Source: JBBREP01 sp963716525 (GTDB taxonomy: Bacteria > Actinomycetota > Acidimicrobiia > IMCC26256 > PALSA-610). Taken from it: 64,000 bases of DNA. The stretch's first letter is position 1; every line of letters begins with the position of its first letter. The DNA lies in the NCBI GenBank assembly GCA_963716525.1, contig OY970315.1, forward strand, positions 1,550,001 to 1,614,000, in the 5' to 3' direction. The translations under genes and the position numbers were made by a program. Below, one piece after another: positions 32,690 through 43,053 of the stretch. The notes beneath the pieces were generated by a model. It made no database searches. It saw only the letters and a list, made by a program, of their open reading frames with translations, and was not told the DNA's origin.

Positions 32690-33793
32690 TCAAGCGGCCC
32701 GGTGCACCGGCTTGATCTCGTTGGGGAGCACGGCGCGGGCGCGAGCGTCGTCGAACGACACCGTGCCGTTCGCCACCAACTCGTTGAGCGAGTGCTCGAG
32801 CGTCGACATGCCCTCGCGGGTGCCCTGCTGCACGAAATTGCGCAGCAGGTGCGTCTTGCCTTCCCGGATGATGTTGCGGATCGCCGGGCTGGCCACGAGC
32901 ACCTCGACCGCGGCCACCCGGCCGCCGCCGATGCGGGGCACCAGCCGCTGCGCGGCGACGCCGGCCAGGCAGGCCGCGAGCTGTACCCGCACCTGGGTTT
33001 GGCGTTCCACCGGGAACACGTCGATCATCCGGTCGATCGCCTGGGCGGCGTCGTTCGTGTGCAGCGTCGCGAACACGAGGTGGCCGGTCTCGGCCGCGGT
33101 CAGCGCGAACTGGATCGTCTCGAGGTCGCGCAGCTCACCCACGAGGATCACGTCGGGATCCTCACGGAGCGCGGCGCGCAGTGCCGACCCGAAGCTGTCG
33201 GTGTCGACACCCACCTCGCGCTGGTTGACCACCGCGCGCTTGTGGGTGTGCACGTACTCGATGGGGTCCTCGATCGTGATGATGTGGCATTCGCGGGTCT
33301 CGTTCACCACGTCGACCATTGCCGCCAGGGTCGTCGACTTGCCCGACCCGGTCGGCCCGGTCACGAGCACGAGTCCCTGCGGGAGCGCGCAGAAGTCCCG
33401 CAGCACCCCGGGCACCCCCAGCTGCTCGAACGCCGGAATCGTCGAGGGGATCCTCCGCAGCGACAGCGCCACGTTGCCCTGGTGGAAGAAGGCGTTGGCC
33501 CGAAAGCGCGTGCCGTCCCGCCACGAGAACGCGAGGTCGAGCTCCTTGGCGCGGCGCAGATTGTTGCGCTGGTCGTCGGCGAGCACGGAGAGCACCAGGT
33601 CGCTGGCCACGCTGGGCGCGAGCGGCTCCACACCGGGGATCGGGACGAGCCGGCCGTCGAGGCGCATGCGGGGCGCAGAGTTGCCGGTGATCAAGAGGTC
33701 GCTCGCGCCGGCCGAGACCATGGTCTCCAGCCAGGCGTCGATCGCGGTGGTGTCGGGCTTCTCCGAGCCGGAGAACCCGCCGGCGAACGTCAT
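32690..33793 (-). CDS. pilT: Type IV pilus retraction ATPase
   Basis: PilT-class ATPase, 367 residues, that disassembles the pilus and drives twitching. It has the N-terminal PilT domain (SDLLITGNSAPRMRLDGRL), Walker A GPTGSGKSTT, Walker B DPDVILVGELRD, the HTNDA box (ATLHTNDAAQAIDRMIDVFP) and the family C-terminal RNIIREGKTHLL-like motif. It lacks the tetracysteine site of PilB. The ATG at 33793 has GAGGAG a few bases upstream. It converges with the pilin genes, so extension and retraction genes are on separate transcripts. Confidence 0.93.
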   Translation of the reverse strand: MTFAGGFSGSEKPDTTAIDAWLETMVSAGASDLLITGNSAPRMRLDGRLVPIPGVEPLAPSVASDLVLSVLADDQRNNLRRAKELDLAFSWRDGTRFRANAFFHQGNVALSLRRIPSTIPAFEQLGVPGVLRDFCALPQGLVLVTGPTGSGKSTTLAAMVDVVNETRECHIITIEDPIEYVHTHKRAVVNQREVGVDTDSFGSALRAALREDPDVILVGELRDLETIQFALTAAETGHLVFATLHTNDAAQAIDRMIDVFPVERQTQVRVQLAACLAGVAAQRLVPRIGGGRVAAVEVLVASPAIRNIIREGKTHLLRNFVQQGTREGMSTLEHSLNELVANGTVSFDDARARAVLPNEIKPVHRAA

Positions 33794-33909
33794 CTTCTCC
33801 TCGTCGGCCGGAACGGCGCCCGGCTGAAGCCCTCGGGAAACTCTCAGCCGGTCCGGGAAGTCGGAGCACTGGTCGATACGTTGACCCAGGCGACTGCGAA
33901 GAGGTGTCG

Positions 33910-34767
33910 ATGTTCAAGAACACGATGAAGACCGCGGCGATGCTGGCCATGCTCGGCGCGCTGTTCATGTTCGTCGGCGGCGCCATCGGCGGCTCCGGCG
34001 GGCTCGTGATCGGCCTGATGCTCGGCCTGGTCTTCGTCGGCGGCTCGTACTGGTTCTCCGACACGATCGCGGTGAAGGCGGCCCGGGCCCGTCCGGTCAG
34101 CGAGGGCGAACAGCCCCAGCTCTACGCCATCGTGCGCGACCTCACCCAGCGGGCCGAGATGCCCATGCCGAAGGTCTACGTCTCCGACAACGCGCAGCCG
34201 AACGCCTTCGCGACCGGGCGCAACGAGCACCACGCCGCCGTGTGCGTCACCCAGGGCCTGTTCCAGGTCGTCGACGAGAACGAGATGCGCGGCGTGCTCG
34301 CGCACGAGCTGAGCCACATCCGCCACCGCGACATCCTGATCACGTCGGTGGCCGCGGCCGTCGCCATGGGCATCACCTTCGTGGCCCGCATGGCGATGTG
34401 GGGCGCGATGTTCGGTGGCTTCGGCGGTGGTGGTGGCGATCGCCGGCGCGGCGACAACGTGCTCGGGCTGCTCGCCATGATGATCCTCGCGCCGGTCGCC
34501 GCGATGCTCCTGCAGATGGCGCTGTCGCGCAGCCGGGAGTACGAGGCCGACCGTGGGGGTGCCGAGCTGATGGGCACCGGCGCGCCGCTCGCGAGCGCGC
34601 TCGCCAAGATCGAGGCCTACGCCAAGCAGGTGCCGATGGACATCGACCCCGCGCAGGCGAGTGCGTACATCATCAACCCGCTCACCGGCCGGCAGGTGCA
34701 GTTCAAGAGCCTGTTCATGACCCACCCGCCCACCGAGGACCGCATCGCCCGCCTCGACCGGATGTAG
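33910..34767 (+). CDS. htpX: HtpX-type M48 membrane metalloprotease
   Basis: Zinc-dependent membrane protease of the quality-control HtpX family, 285 residues. Two hydrophobic segments come first, then LAHELSHIRHRDIL with the HExxH-type zinc site (HELSH), two more hydrophobic segments, and SREYEADRGGAEL, with the third zinc ligand. I prefer ATG 33910 because GAAGAGG ends five bases upstream; GTG 33904 in the same frame adds two residues. It is divergent from pilT. Confidence 0.92.
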   Translation: MFKNTMKTAAMLAMLGALFMFVGGAIGGSGGLVIGLMLGLVFVGGSYWFSDTIAVKAARARPVSEGEQPQLYAIVRDLTQRAEMPMPKVYVSDNAQPNAFATGRNEHHAAVCVTQGLFQVVDENEMRGVLAHELSHIRHRDILITSVAAAVAMGITFVARMAMWGAMFGGFGGGGGDRRRGDNVLGLLAMMILAPVAAMLLQMALSRSREYEADRGGAELMGTGAPLASALAKIEAYAKQVPMDIDPAQASAYIINPLTGRQVQFKSLFMTHPPTEDRIARLDRM

Positions 34768-34775
34768 CTGCAGGC

Positions 34776-34817
34776 GTTCGTGCCGATCCCGGGCGACCGC
34801 CCGAGGTCTGCACGAAC
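34776..34817. terminator. Nested hairpins between htpX and yajQ
   Basis: GTTCGTGC (34776-34783) pairs with GCACGAAC (34810-34817), and inside it CGGGC pairs with GCCCG around GACC. It occupies the 62-base gap between two convergent genes and probably ends both transcripts. Confidence 0.55.
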
Positions 34818-34829
34818 CGCGCCGGCCGG

Positions 34830-35325
34830 TCAGTCGCGGAAGTTCTGGAACTGCAGCGGGATGCCGAAGTCGTGCTCGCGCAGCGCCGCGATCGCGGACT
34901 GCAGGTCGTCGCGCTTCTTGCCCGACACCCGGAGCTGGTCGCCCTGGATCTGGTGGTTGACGCCCTTCAGCGAAAGGCCCTTCAAGAACTTGCCGATCTC
35001 CTTGGCCTTGGTGTCGGAGATGCCCACCGCGAGCTGCACCGTCTGGCGCACGTGGTCGCGCGCCGCGGGCTCGACCTTGCCGTAGTCGAGGGCCTTCAGC
35101 GACACCTTGCGCTTCACCATCTTCTCTTCGAGGACCACCACCGCGGCCTTCAAGCGGTCGTCGCTCGACGACTCGAGCGAGATCGACGAACCCTTGTCGT
35201 CGAGCGTCACCGAGGTGTCGGTGCCCTTGAAGTCGAAGCGCGTCGGTGAGCTCGCGACTCGCCTGGTCGACCGCGTTACGGACCTCCTGCAGGTCGACCT
35301 CGGACACCACGTCGAACGTCGGCAT
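34830..35325 (-). CDS. YajQ-family nucleotide-binding protein, one frame break
   Basis: Small two-domain YajQ (DUF520) protein; members in other bacteria bind nucleotides including cyclic-di-GMP. ATG 35325 has GAGGAGG seven bases upstream and gives MPTFDVVSEVDLQEVRNAVD; after ELTD the frame shifts and continues RFDFKGTDTSVTLDDKG to LQFQNFRD. The break is at about 35239-35242, consistent with one extra base. Total about 165 codons, the family length. It lies between htpX and tRNA-Tyr. Confidence 0.87.
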
Positions 35326-35390
35326 ACGGGCACCTCCTCGAGCGCGTCTGGCCTCGAAGGCCGCAGAGAACGGATTGCTATCGTAGAACC

Positions 35391-35473
35391 GGGTCGATAC
35401 CCGAGTGGCCAAAGGGGACGGGCTGTAAACCCGTTGCGTTATCGCTACGTTGGTTCGAATCCAACTCGGCCCA
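35391..35473 (+). tRNA. tRNA-Tyr (GTA)
   Basis: An 83-base class II tRNA. The acceptor strands GGGTCGA (35391-35397) and TCGGCCC (35466-35472) pair, with discriminator A35473. The anticodon loop is CTGTAAA with GTA at 35425-35427, and there is a long variable arm and a TTCGAAT T-loop. CCA is not encoded. Confidence 0.96.
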
Positions 35474-35534
35474 CGCCTACCGGGTCCCGTGGTACTGCGG
35501 TTGTCACCTCGAGCTGGCAAGCGCAGTACCACGC

Positions 35535-35564
35535 GCCGCTCGATCTGGTACCGGATCGAGCGGC
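35535..35564 (+). terminator. Hairpin downstream of tRNA-Tyr
   Basis: GCCGCTCGATC (35535-35545) pairs perfectly with GATCGAGCGGC (35554-35564) around an eight-base loop. It lies between tRNA-Tyr and the large secreted protein gene and may end the tRNA transcript; there is no T run. Confidence 0.45.
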
Positions 35565-35585
35565 TGTGCGGGGTGCGACCACTCC

Positions 35586-38500
35586 GTGTTTGTCACTAAC
35601 CTCGCAGGGTGGCAGCAGGGGGCGCGGGGATTCGGCGGCACGCGCGCGGTTGTGGCCGTCGCGGTGGGCACGGCCCTCGCCGTCTCCGGCGCCGTCTACG
35701 CCACGGCCGCCTTGCGCGGCGCGCCGCAGCAGGCGCCGCCGCCCGTTTCGGCGGTGCGGCCCGGTCCGGGAGCCCTCGCCGCCCCGGTCACGATCCCCGA
35801 CAGCGCCTACCCCTACCCGGACGACGCGGTCTTCGTGGCCCCCGACGGCGACGACGCCGCCGCGGGCACGGCCGGCAGCCCGTTCGCGACGGTCGCGCAC
35901 GCAATCGCGGCCGCGCCGCCGGGCGCCACGATCGTGCTACGCGGTGGCGTGTATCGCGAAGCGCTCGGCACCGTCGCCAAGCGCGTCACGCTCCAGCCGT
36001 ACCCGCACGAGCAGGCCTGGTTGTCGGGCAGCGTGGTCGTCAGCGGATGGACGGCCACCGGCCACGCCTGGTCGCACACCGGCTGGACCACCCGCTTCTG
36101 TCGGACCTGCTTCGACCCGCGAGCGATCGTGCCGGCATACCCGAACGCGGGCCTGCCCGACATGGTGTTCGTGAACGGCCGGCCGCTCCGCCAGGTGGCG
36201 AGCCTCGACGCCACCGGCCCCGGGACGTTCTTCGTCGACTACGGGGCGCAGACGCTCTATGTGGGCGACGATCCCACCGGAGCAAACACCGTGCTGGAGA
36301 GCGCGACGCAGTCGCAGGCCGTGAGGTTCAACGCCGCAGCCGCGGGCAGTGTCGTGCGCGGTATCGGCTTCGAGGAGTACGCGCCGACGTGGAAGTCGTG
36401 GCCCAACCCCACGATGGTCGTCGACAACGCGGGCATCGAACATGGTGTTCGAACGCGACGCGTTCGTGCGCAGCGCGTCACGCGGTCTCACCGTGTACGC
36501 CACTGGCGTATCGGTGACCGACAGCGTGTTCGTCGACAACGGCATGGTCGGGATCCATGCCAACGCGGCCGACCGTCTCGACATCGAGCGCGACGTGATC
36601 GCCCGCAACAACAACGAGCACTTCGTGGCCGCGAGCTCTCCGGTGGCGTCGAGTGCGGGCATCAAGGTCACGTACACCGGCTCGATCATGATCAAGGACA
36701 ACGTCGTCGAGGACAACGCGGCCAGCGGGATCTGGTGCGACCTGTCGTGCCACGGCCTCGAGATCGTTGACAACCTCGCCCGCCGCAACGACCAGAGCGG
36801 CATCTACGTGGAAGTGAGCGGGCAGGCCCTGGTCGCGTCGAACATCTCGGTCCAGAACGGCGAGGACGGACTGCGCCTCGGCGGCACCACTGACACGCGC
36901 GCCTACAACAACACGCTTGCCGACAATGCCGGTCACGCGGTCATCGTCTACGACGACGGCCGTCGCAACACCAACTCCGCCACGCTCGCGCTCGGCATCA
37001 CGTGGCGCCCGGCGCGGAACACGATCGCGAACAACCTGTTGACGACGTCGGCGAGCGGTTCGCTCAACCCGTTGCTGTTCACGCAGGACTACGACCGTCC
37101 GGTCGTCGACGACGCGGCGTCGATGATCACCGCGCTCGACGGCGATATCTACGCGCGCCCCGACAGCCTGTCGCCCGCGACTCTCGCGACCTGGGTCCAC
37201 GGCGCACCCGCGGCCGCCGGTGCCTTCGCAACGCTCGGCGCGCTGCGATCGACGACCGGCACCGAGCCGTCGGGGATCGAGCTCACCGGCCCCGACGCCC
37301 CGCCGCTGTACGCGGACGCGGGCGCCGGTGACTACACGGTCGCACCGGGCAGCCCCGCGGCCGGAGGTGGCGTCGCGCTGCCCGACGACGTGGCCGCGGC
37401 GATCGGGGTGCCGGCAGCCGGCCCGGTCGACCGCGGCGCGCTGCTCGCGCCGTCGCCGGCCGCGTCGGCAACCACCACCGCAGTGACCGCCGACGCAGTC
37501 GAGACCCCCTCGCCGGCCGCGATCCAGGTCGTCGTCGGCAACGCCAATCCGCTGGCGCTCGCGCCGTCGGGCACGGTCACGCTGCTCGACGCCACGAGCG
37601 GCACCACGATCGGCACCGCACCGCTCGACGGCACCGGCGTTGCGTGGTTCGGCGCGCCGGTGCTGCCGTGGGGTGCCCACGTGCTCCGCGCGAGTTACGG
37701 CGGCGACGTCGACGACCGGCCGTCGAGCGGGAGCACGACGCTCGACGTACATGCCGCGCTGAGCCACACGACGATCACGGCCGGCGCGGCCGGAGCCGTC
37801 TTCGGGCAGACGGTCACGTTCGCCGCGCACGTCACGAGCACGGTCGCGCCCACCGGCGCCGTCACGTTCCACGAAGGCGACCAGACGCTGGGCGCCGCAC
37901 CCGTCGACGCGAATGGCGATGCCGTGCTGACCGTGACCGCGCTGGCGGTCGGGCCGCACACGGTCGGTGCCTCGTACGCGGGTGACGACCACACCGCGCC
38001 GAGCGACGACACCGACGACGCGGGCGTCGTGGTCGATCCAGCCGGCACCCGACCGTCGCTGGCCGCCACCCCGGCCGTTCCCGAGCTGGGGGAGCCGGTG
38101 GCGTTGCACGCGGTCGTGGGAGTGGTCGCGCCCGGCGCCGGCGTGCCGGCCGGGACCGTGTCGTTCTACGACGGCACGACGAGGCTCGCCGGCGCCTCAC
38201 TCGACGGCGGCGCCGCCGATGCTGACGCCGGCGTGCTGGCGCCCGGCACGCACCTGCTCACCGTGCGCTACGGCGGCGCCGGCAACTTCGCCGCGGCGAC
38301 GTCCGGTGTGCTCACGCTCACGGTCGTGCAGCGGCGCACCGCGACGGCCGTCGTCGTGTCGGCGCCCGCCGCGGTGTTCGGCCAGACGGTCACCGTCGCC
38401 GCGCACGTCGGCGACGACCTCGGCGCGGTCACCGACGGCTCGGTCACCTTCACCGACAACGCCGCCGTGCTCGGTGTCGCAGTGCTCGACACCGGCGGCG

Positions 38501-40992
38501 ACGCGGTCCTCGACGTCTCGGCGCTCGCACTCGGCGACCACACGGTCACCGCGACGTTCGGCGGCAACACTGGCGGTGACGGCGCTTCGTCGGCGAGCGC
38601 GCCGGTCAGCGTCGCGCCCGCGACGGTGGCGGTCGACGCTGCGGTCACGCCCGTGTCGGCCACGGCGGGCGGCCGCGTGCACGTGCACGCCTCGGTCATG
38701 GTCGTGGCGCCGGGCCGCGGCACCCCGTCCGGCACCGTGCACGTCGACGACGCGGCGACCGGAGCCCGTGTCGCCGATCTCTCGCTCGATGCGGCGGGCA
38801 CGGTCGACGGCGACCTCGAGGCGGGTACGCCGGGTGCCCACACGCTCACCGTCACCTATGCGGGCGGGGACGGCTTCGCGGGCGGCCGCGCCAGCGTGGG
38901 CTACGTGGTCGTCGCGGCCACGACCACCACGGCCGTGACGGTCGACGTGGCGCATCCCCAGTACGGCCGGACGGTGACGGTGCGCGCCACCGTCGCGGGC
39001 GGCGCGGTCGCGCCCACCGGCACGGTGCAGTTCAGCGACAACGGCAACCCGCTCGGACCTGCGCCGCTCGACGGCACCGGCACCGCGACGCTCTCGACGA
39101 GCGCGCTCGACGTGGGCGCGCATTCGATCGTCGCGGTCTACAGCGGCGACGGCAACCACACTGCGAGCGATTCGAGTGCCGCGCCCGTCACCGTCGACGT
39201 CAACCCGGCCGAGACGCAGACGACGCTGGCCGTCGACGTCCCGTCGCCGGCGCACGGTCAGCTCGTGACGTTCTCGGTGAGCGTCTCGGGCACGAGCGCG
39301 CTCGGCACGGTGACGTTGCTCGACGGGGCCGTACCCGTGTCGGCCGCGCTGCCGGTCGACGGCAACGGCCACGCCACGGTCTCGCTCGCATCGCTCGCCG
39401 TCGGCACGCACACGATCACCGCGGCGTACGGCGGCGACGCGAACCACGAGGCCAGCGACACGTCGGCCGTTCCCGCAATGGTGGTCGTGGCGAAGGCGGT
39501 CACGGCGACCTCGCTCGTCGCGTCGGCGCCGAGCGCCAAGGTCGGGGTGCCGGTCACGCTCACCGCGTCGGTATCGGTGCGCGCGCCCGGCGTCGGTGTG
39601 CCGCTGGGAACCGTCACGTTCGCCGACGGCGGCGTCGCGCTTGCCGCCCCCGTCCCCGTGGACGGATCGGGTCAGGCGCGCCTCGTGGTCACGACCCTGC
39701 CGCTCGGCGTGCGCGGCCTCACCGCGTCATACGCCGGTGATGGCGACACCACCACGAGCGCAGCCGCGCCTGTGTCGGTGACCATCACGCGCCGCGCGCC
39801 GAGCATCACCGTCACGAGCTCGGTCGCGGCGAGCGTGTCGGGCCAACCCGTGACGTTCGCCGTGTCGGTGTCCGACGGTGCCGGACCCGTGCCCGACGGA
39901 TCGGCCGTGTTCAGTGACACCTCGGTGACACCGGTTGCGGTGCTCGCCACGGTGGCGGTCGGCGGCAACGGGAAAGCGGCGTACACCGTCGCGACGCTCG
40001 GGGTCGGGGCGCACGTGATCACGGCCCGCTATCTCGGTGGCGTGAACGACAACGCCGCCGGCCCGGCGTCAGCCGCGCAGACCGTCGCACGCGCGGCGAG
40101 CACGACGCTGCTCGCCGCCCCGGCCACCGGTAGCCCCGGTGCGTCGCTCACGCTGACCGCGACGGTGTCGGTGCCCGCGCCCGGCCGCGGCGCGCCGACG
40201 GGCACGGTCACGTTCTTCGACGGCGGCACCACGCTCGGGCCGGCCGTCGCGCTGGGCGCGGGGTCGCAGGCGGTGCTCACCAGGTCGCTCGCGTCGGGCG
40301 CGCATCACCTCGCGGCGGTGTACAGCGGTGACGCGGCGATCGCTCCGAGCACGAGCGCGGTGGTGGCCTCGACGATCGCCCCCCGTGCCACCAAGGTCAC
40401 GCCGGCCAGCTCGACGCCCGCGAGCGTCTACGGCCAGACGGTGACGTTCGACGCGCGCGTCACCGACGCGACCGGACCCGTCGTCGCCGGCTCGGTCGTG
40501 TTCCGCGACACGATCGCGGGCACGACGGTCACGCTCGGCACTGTGGCGCTCGACGCCTCCGGCCACGCGCGGCTCGCCGTCGCGTTCAAGAAGGTGGGCG
40601 CGCACAGCGTGCTCGCGCGCTATCTCGGCTCGGCATCTGACGCGGTGTCACCGCCGGCCACCGTCGTGCAGAACGTCGCCCGCGCCGCGATGCGACTCAC
40701 CGTGAAGATCACGCCGCTCACGGTGGCGGCAGGCGTGAAGGTCACCCTGTCGGTCACCGCCACCGCCGTCGCGCCCGGCCACGGCACACCGTCGGGCGCG
40801 TTCACCGTCTCCGACGGCGCGACGCAGGTGGCGAGCGGCACGCTCGTGGCGACGACCGGGGCGCAGAAGGTCGTGTTCAAGCCGCGCGCTGGTGCGGGCG
40901 CACACCGCATCATCGTGGCGACGGCAGGGACCGCGCTGTTCGCGCCCGCGCGCTCGTCCGCCACGATCGTGACGGTGAAGCGGGCGAGTTGA
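35586..40992 (+). CDS. Giant secreted beta-helix and Ig-like repeat protein, one frame break
   Basis: A surface or secreted protein of about 1,800 codons. It starts with a signal-anchor-like hydrophobic stretch (AVVAVAVGTALAVSGAVYAT), then a right-handed parallel beta-helix domain beginning with the pectate-lyase-like opening DGDDAAAGTAGSPFATVAHA and running to about residue 600. From about codon 620 (37450) it consists of 12 tandem Ig-like repeats of about 95 residues, each with a conserved pattern such as GTVTFxDG and ALAVGxHTVTAxYxGD, the bacterial Ig-like 3 type. No LPXTG motif or membrane anchor is seen at the end (TIVTVKRAS). The frame breaks at about 36436-36443, from DNAGIE to MVFERDAFVRS; one extra or two missing bases. 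Carbohydrate binding or adhesion is likely; substrate unknown. Confidence 0.82.
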
Positions 40993-40993
40993 T

Positions 40994-41515
40994 CTACAGC
41001 ATCCGCTGCATCACGACCACGTCGAGCCACCGGCCGAACTTGCGGCCGATCTCGCTCTCGGTGCCGACGGTCGTGAAGCCGACCTTCTCGTGCAGCGCGA
41101 TCGAGGCCTCGTGGCCCCCCACGATGCGGGCGACGATGGAGTGGAACCCGTGCGCCACGGCTACCTCGACGAGCCGGGCCATGAGCAGCCGGCCGATGCC
41201 GCGCCCCTGGCGGTCACGCCGTACGTACACCGAGCTCTCGACCGTGGTCGCGTAGGCCGGCCGGGGCCGGTAGGGGCTCAGGCTCGCGAAGCCCACGACC
41301 GTGTCCGGCTCCTCGACGGCCACGATCGCGGGGTACGACCCCGAGTGCCCGATCACCCACTCGCGCTGCTCGTCGAGCGTCCGGGGCACGAGGTCGAACG
41401 TGACCGTCGAGTCGAGGACCTCGGGGTTGTAGATGTCGGCAAGCGCCGCCGCGTCGGCGAGCGCGACCGGCCGGATCCGCACGGCCCGGACAGCCTCGGC
41501 CTCGGTGTCCGGCAT
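40994..41515 (-). CDS. GNAT-family acetyltransferase, phosphinothricin-acetyltransferase-like
   Basis: A 173-residue N-acetyltransferase. The start VRIRPVALADAAALADIYN and the middle VESSVYVRRDRQGRGIGRLL (acetyl-CoA loop QGRGIG) are typical, and HEKVGFTTVGTESEIGRKFGRW matches the end of the PAT/Bar-like subgroup. ATG 41515 is preferred; the frame stays open upstream only through the tRNA genes. It ends two bases from the giant gene on the opposite strand. The true amine substrate is unknown; many such proteins act on amino acids. Confidence 0.85.
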   Translation of the reverse strand: MPDTEAEAVRAVRIRPVALADAAALADIYNPEVLDSTVTFDLVPRTLDEQREWVIGHSGSYPAIVAVEEPDTVVGFASLSPYRPRPAYATTVESSVYVRRDRQGRGIGRLLMARLVEVAVAHGFHSIVARIVGGHEASIALHEKVGFTTVGTESEIGRKFGRWLDVVVMQRML

Positions 41516-41556
41516 CGGGACGAACCTAGGCGATCGGCTAACGTGTCGAGGCTTCC

Positions 41557-41629
<73 letters not shown>

Positions 41630-41654
41630 CACCCGGTGGTCCCAGCCACGCCCC

Positions 41655-41728
41655 GGCGGGGTAGCTCAGGTGGTCAGAGCACACGGCTCATAATCGTGGT
41701 GTCGCGGGTTCGAGTCCCGCCCCCGCTA
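41655..41728 (+). tRNA. tRNA-Met (CAT), elongator type
   Basis: A 74-base tRNA: acceptor GGCGGGG pairs with CCCCGCT (first pair G-T), anticodon loop CTCATAA with CAT at 41689-41691, T-arm GCGGG/CCCGC, discriminator A41728. The anticodon stem CACGG/TCGTG lacks the three G-C pairs of initiator tRNA. A CAT-anticodon tRNA-Ile2 cannot be fully excluded. It is 25 bases after tRNA-Thr and 102 bases before tuf. Confidence 0.93.
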
Positions 41729-41735
41729 CCGCAAC

Positions 41736-41786
41736 GCAACGACGACAAGCACGCAACGACGACAAGCACGCAACGACGACAAGCAC
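41736..41786 (+). repeat. Three exact 17-bp tandem repeats before tuf1
   Basis: GCAACGACGACAAGCAC occurs three times without interruption (41736, 41753, 41770) in the spacer between tRNA-Met and tuf. The repeats are absent from the leader of the second tuf. They might be a replication-slippage product or part of the processing region of a tRNA-tuf transcript. Confidence 0.85.
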
Positions 41787-41830
41787 GAGCACGACGGGTC
41801 GAGGGGACCCGAGAGCCCACGGAGAACGGT

Positions 41831-43018
41831 ATGGCCAAGGAGAAGTTCGAGCGGAACAAGCCGCACCTGAATATTGGGACGATCGGCCATATCGACCATG
41901 GGAAGACGACGTTGACGGCGGCGATCACGCGGGTGTTGGCGGATCGGAATCCGAATGTGAAGGCGACTGCGTTCGATCAGATCGATAAGGCGCCGGAGGA
42001 GAAGGCGCGGGGGATCACGATTTCGATCGCGCATGTGGAGTATGAGACGGACAAGCGGCATTATGCGCATGTTGATTGTCCGGGTCATGCGGATTACATC
42101 AAGAACATGATTACGGGCGCGGCGCAGATGGATGGCGCGATTTTGGTGGTGGCGGCGACGGATGGGCCGATGCCGCAGACGTGTGAGCATGTGTTGTTGG
42201 CGCGTCAGGTGGGTGTGCCGTACATCGTGGTGGCGTTGAACAAGGCTGACATGGTGGATGATGAGGAGATCTTGGAGCTGGTGGAGCTCGAGGTCCGGGA
42301 GTTGTTGAACGAGTACGAGTTTCCTGGTGATGACACGCCGATTGTGCGGGTGTCGGCGTTGAAGGCGTTGGAGGGCGACGCGGCGTGGGGTGAGAAGATC
42401 GTGGAGTTGATGGCGGCGGTGGATGAGTACATCCCGGAGCCGACGCGCGATATCGATAAGCCGTTCTTGATGCCGGTGGAGGATGTGTTCTCGATTACGG
42501 GTCGGGGCACTGTGGTGACGGGCCGGGTGGAGCGCGGGATGTTGAAGGTGGGTGAGGAGATCGAGATCGTGGGGTTGCGGAACACGACGAAGACGACGTG
42601 TACGGGTGTGGAGATGTTCCGTAAGTTGTTGGATGAGGGTCGTGCGGGTGACAACATCGGTGCGTTGTTGCGGGGTACGAAGAAGGAAGATGTGGAGCGG
42701 GGTCAGGTGCTCGCGAAGCCGGGGAGTATTACGCCGCACACTGATTTCGAGGCGCAGGTGTATGTGCTCACGAAGGAGGAGGGTGGGCGGCATACGCCGT
42801 TCTTCTCGAATTATCACCCGCAGTTCTATTTCCGGACGACGGATGTGACGGGCACGATCGCGTTGCCGGAGGGTACGGAGATGGTGATGCCGGGTGACAA
42901 CACTGAGATGGTGGTGAGTCTCGGTAAGCCGATCGCGATGGAAGAGGGTTTGCGGTTCGCGATCCGTGAGGGTGGTCGTACCGTGGGCGCGGGCCGCGTC
43001 ACCAAGATCAGCAAGTAG
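41831..43018 (+). CDS. tuf: Elongation factor Tu, copy 1
   Basis: GTPase that delivers aminoacyl-tRNA to the ribosome, 395 residues. G motifs: GHIDHGKTT, DCPGH and NKADM are intact. It differs from the copy at 61063 by two bases only: T41912 (silent) and T42182, which changes Arg to Cys118 in the normally conserved PQTREH motif. Codon use differs strongly from neighbours (GAT, AAT, CAT, TTG, GTG favoured over GAC, AAC, CAC, CTC, GTC), and is the same in both copies. The order tRNA-Thr, tRNA-Met, tuf, rpmG resembles the classic tufB locus. Confidence 0.97.
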   Translation: MAKEKFERNKPHLNIGTIGHIDHGKTTLTAAITRVLADRNPNVKATAFDQIDKAPEEKARGITISIAHVEYETDKRHYAHVDCPGHADYIKNMITGAAQMDGAILVVAATDGPMPQTCEHVLLARQVGVPYIVVALNKADMVDDEEILELVELEVRELLNEYEFPGDDTPIVRVSALKALEGDAAWGEKIVELMAAVDEYIPEPTRDIDKPFLMPVEDVFSITGRGTVVTGRVERGMLKVGEEIEIVGLRNTTKTTCTGVEMFRKLLDEGRAGDNIGALLRGTKKEDVERGQVLAKPGSITPHTDFEAQVYVLTKEEGGRHTPFFSNYHPQFYFRTTDVTGTIALPEGTEMVMPGDNTEMVVSLGKPIAMEEGLRFAIREGGRTVGAGRVTKISK

Positions 43019-43053
43019 CGACCGACAAGCAGCGAGAGAGCGAGCACAGCGTC

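Noticed and set aside
41655..41728. Initiator tRNA-Met
   Set aside because: The anticodon stem lacks the three consecutive G-C pairs and the first acceptor pair is G-T, so the elongator type is more likely.
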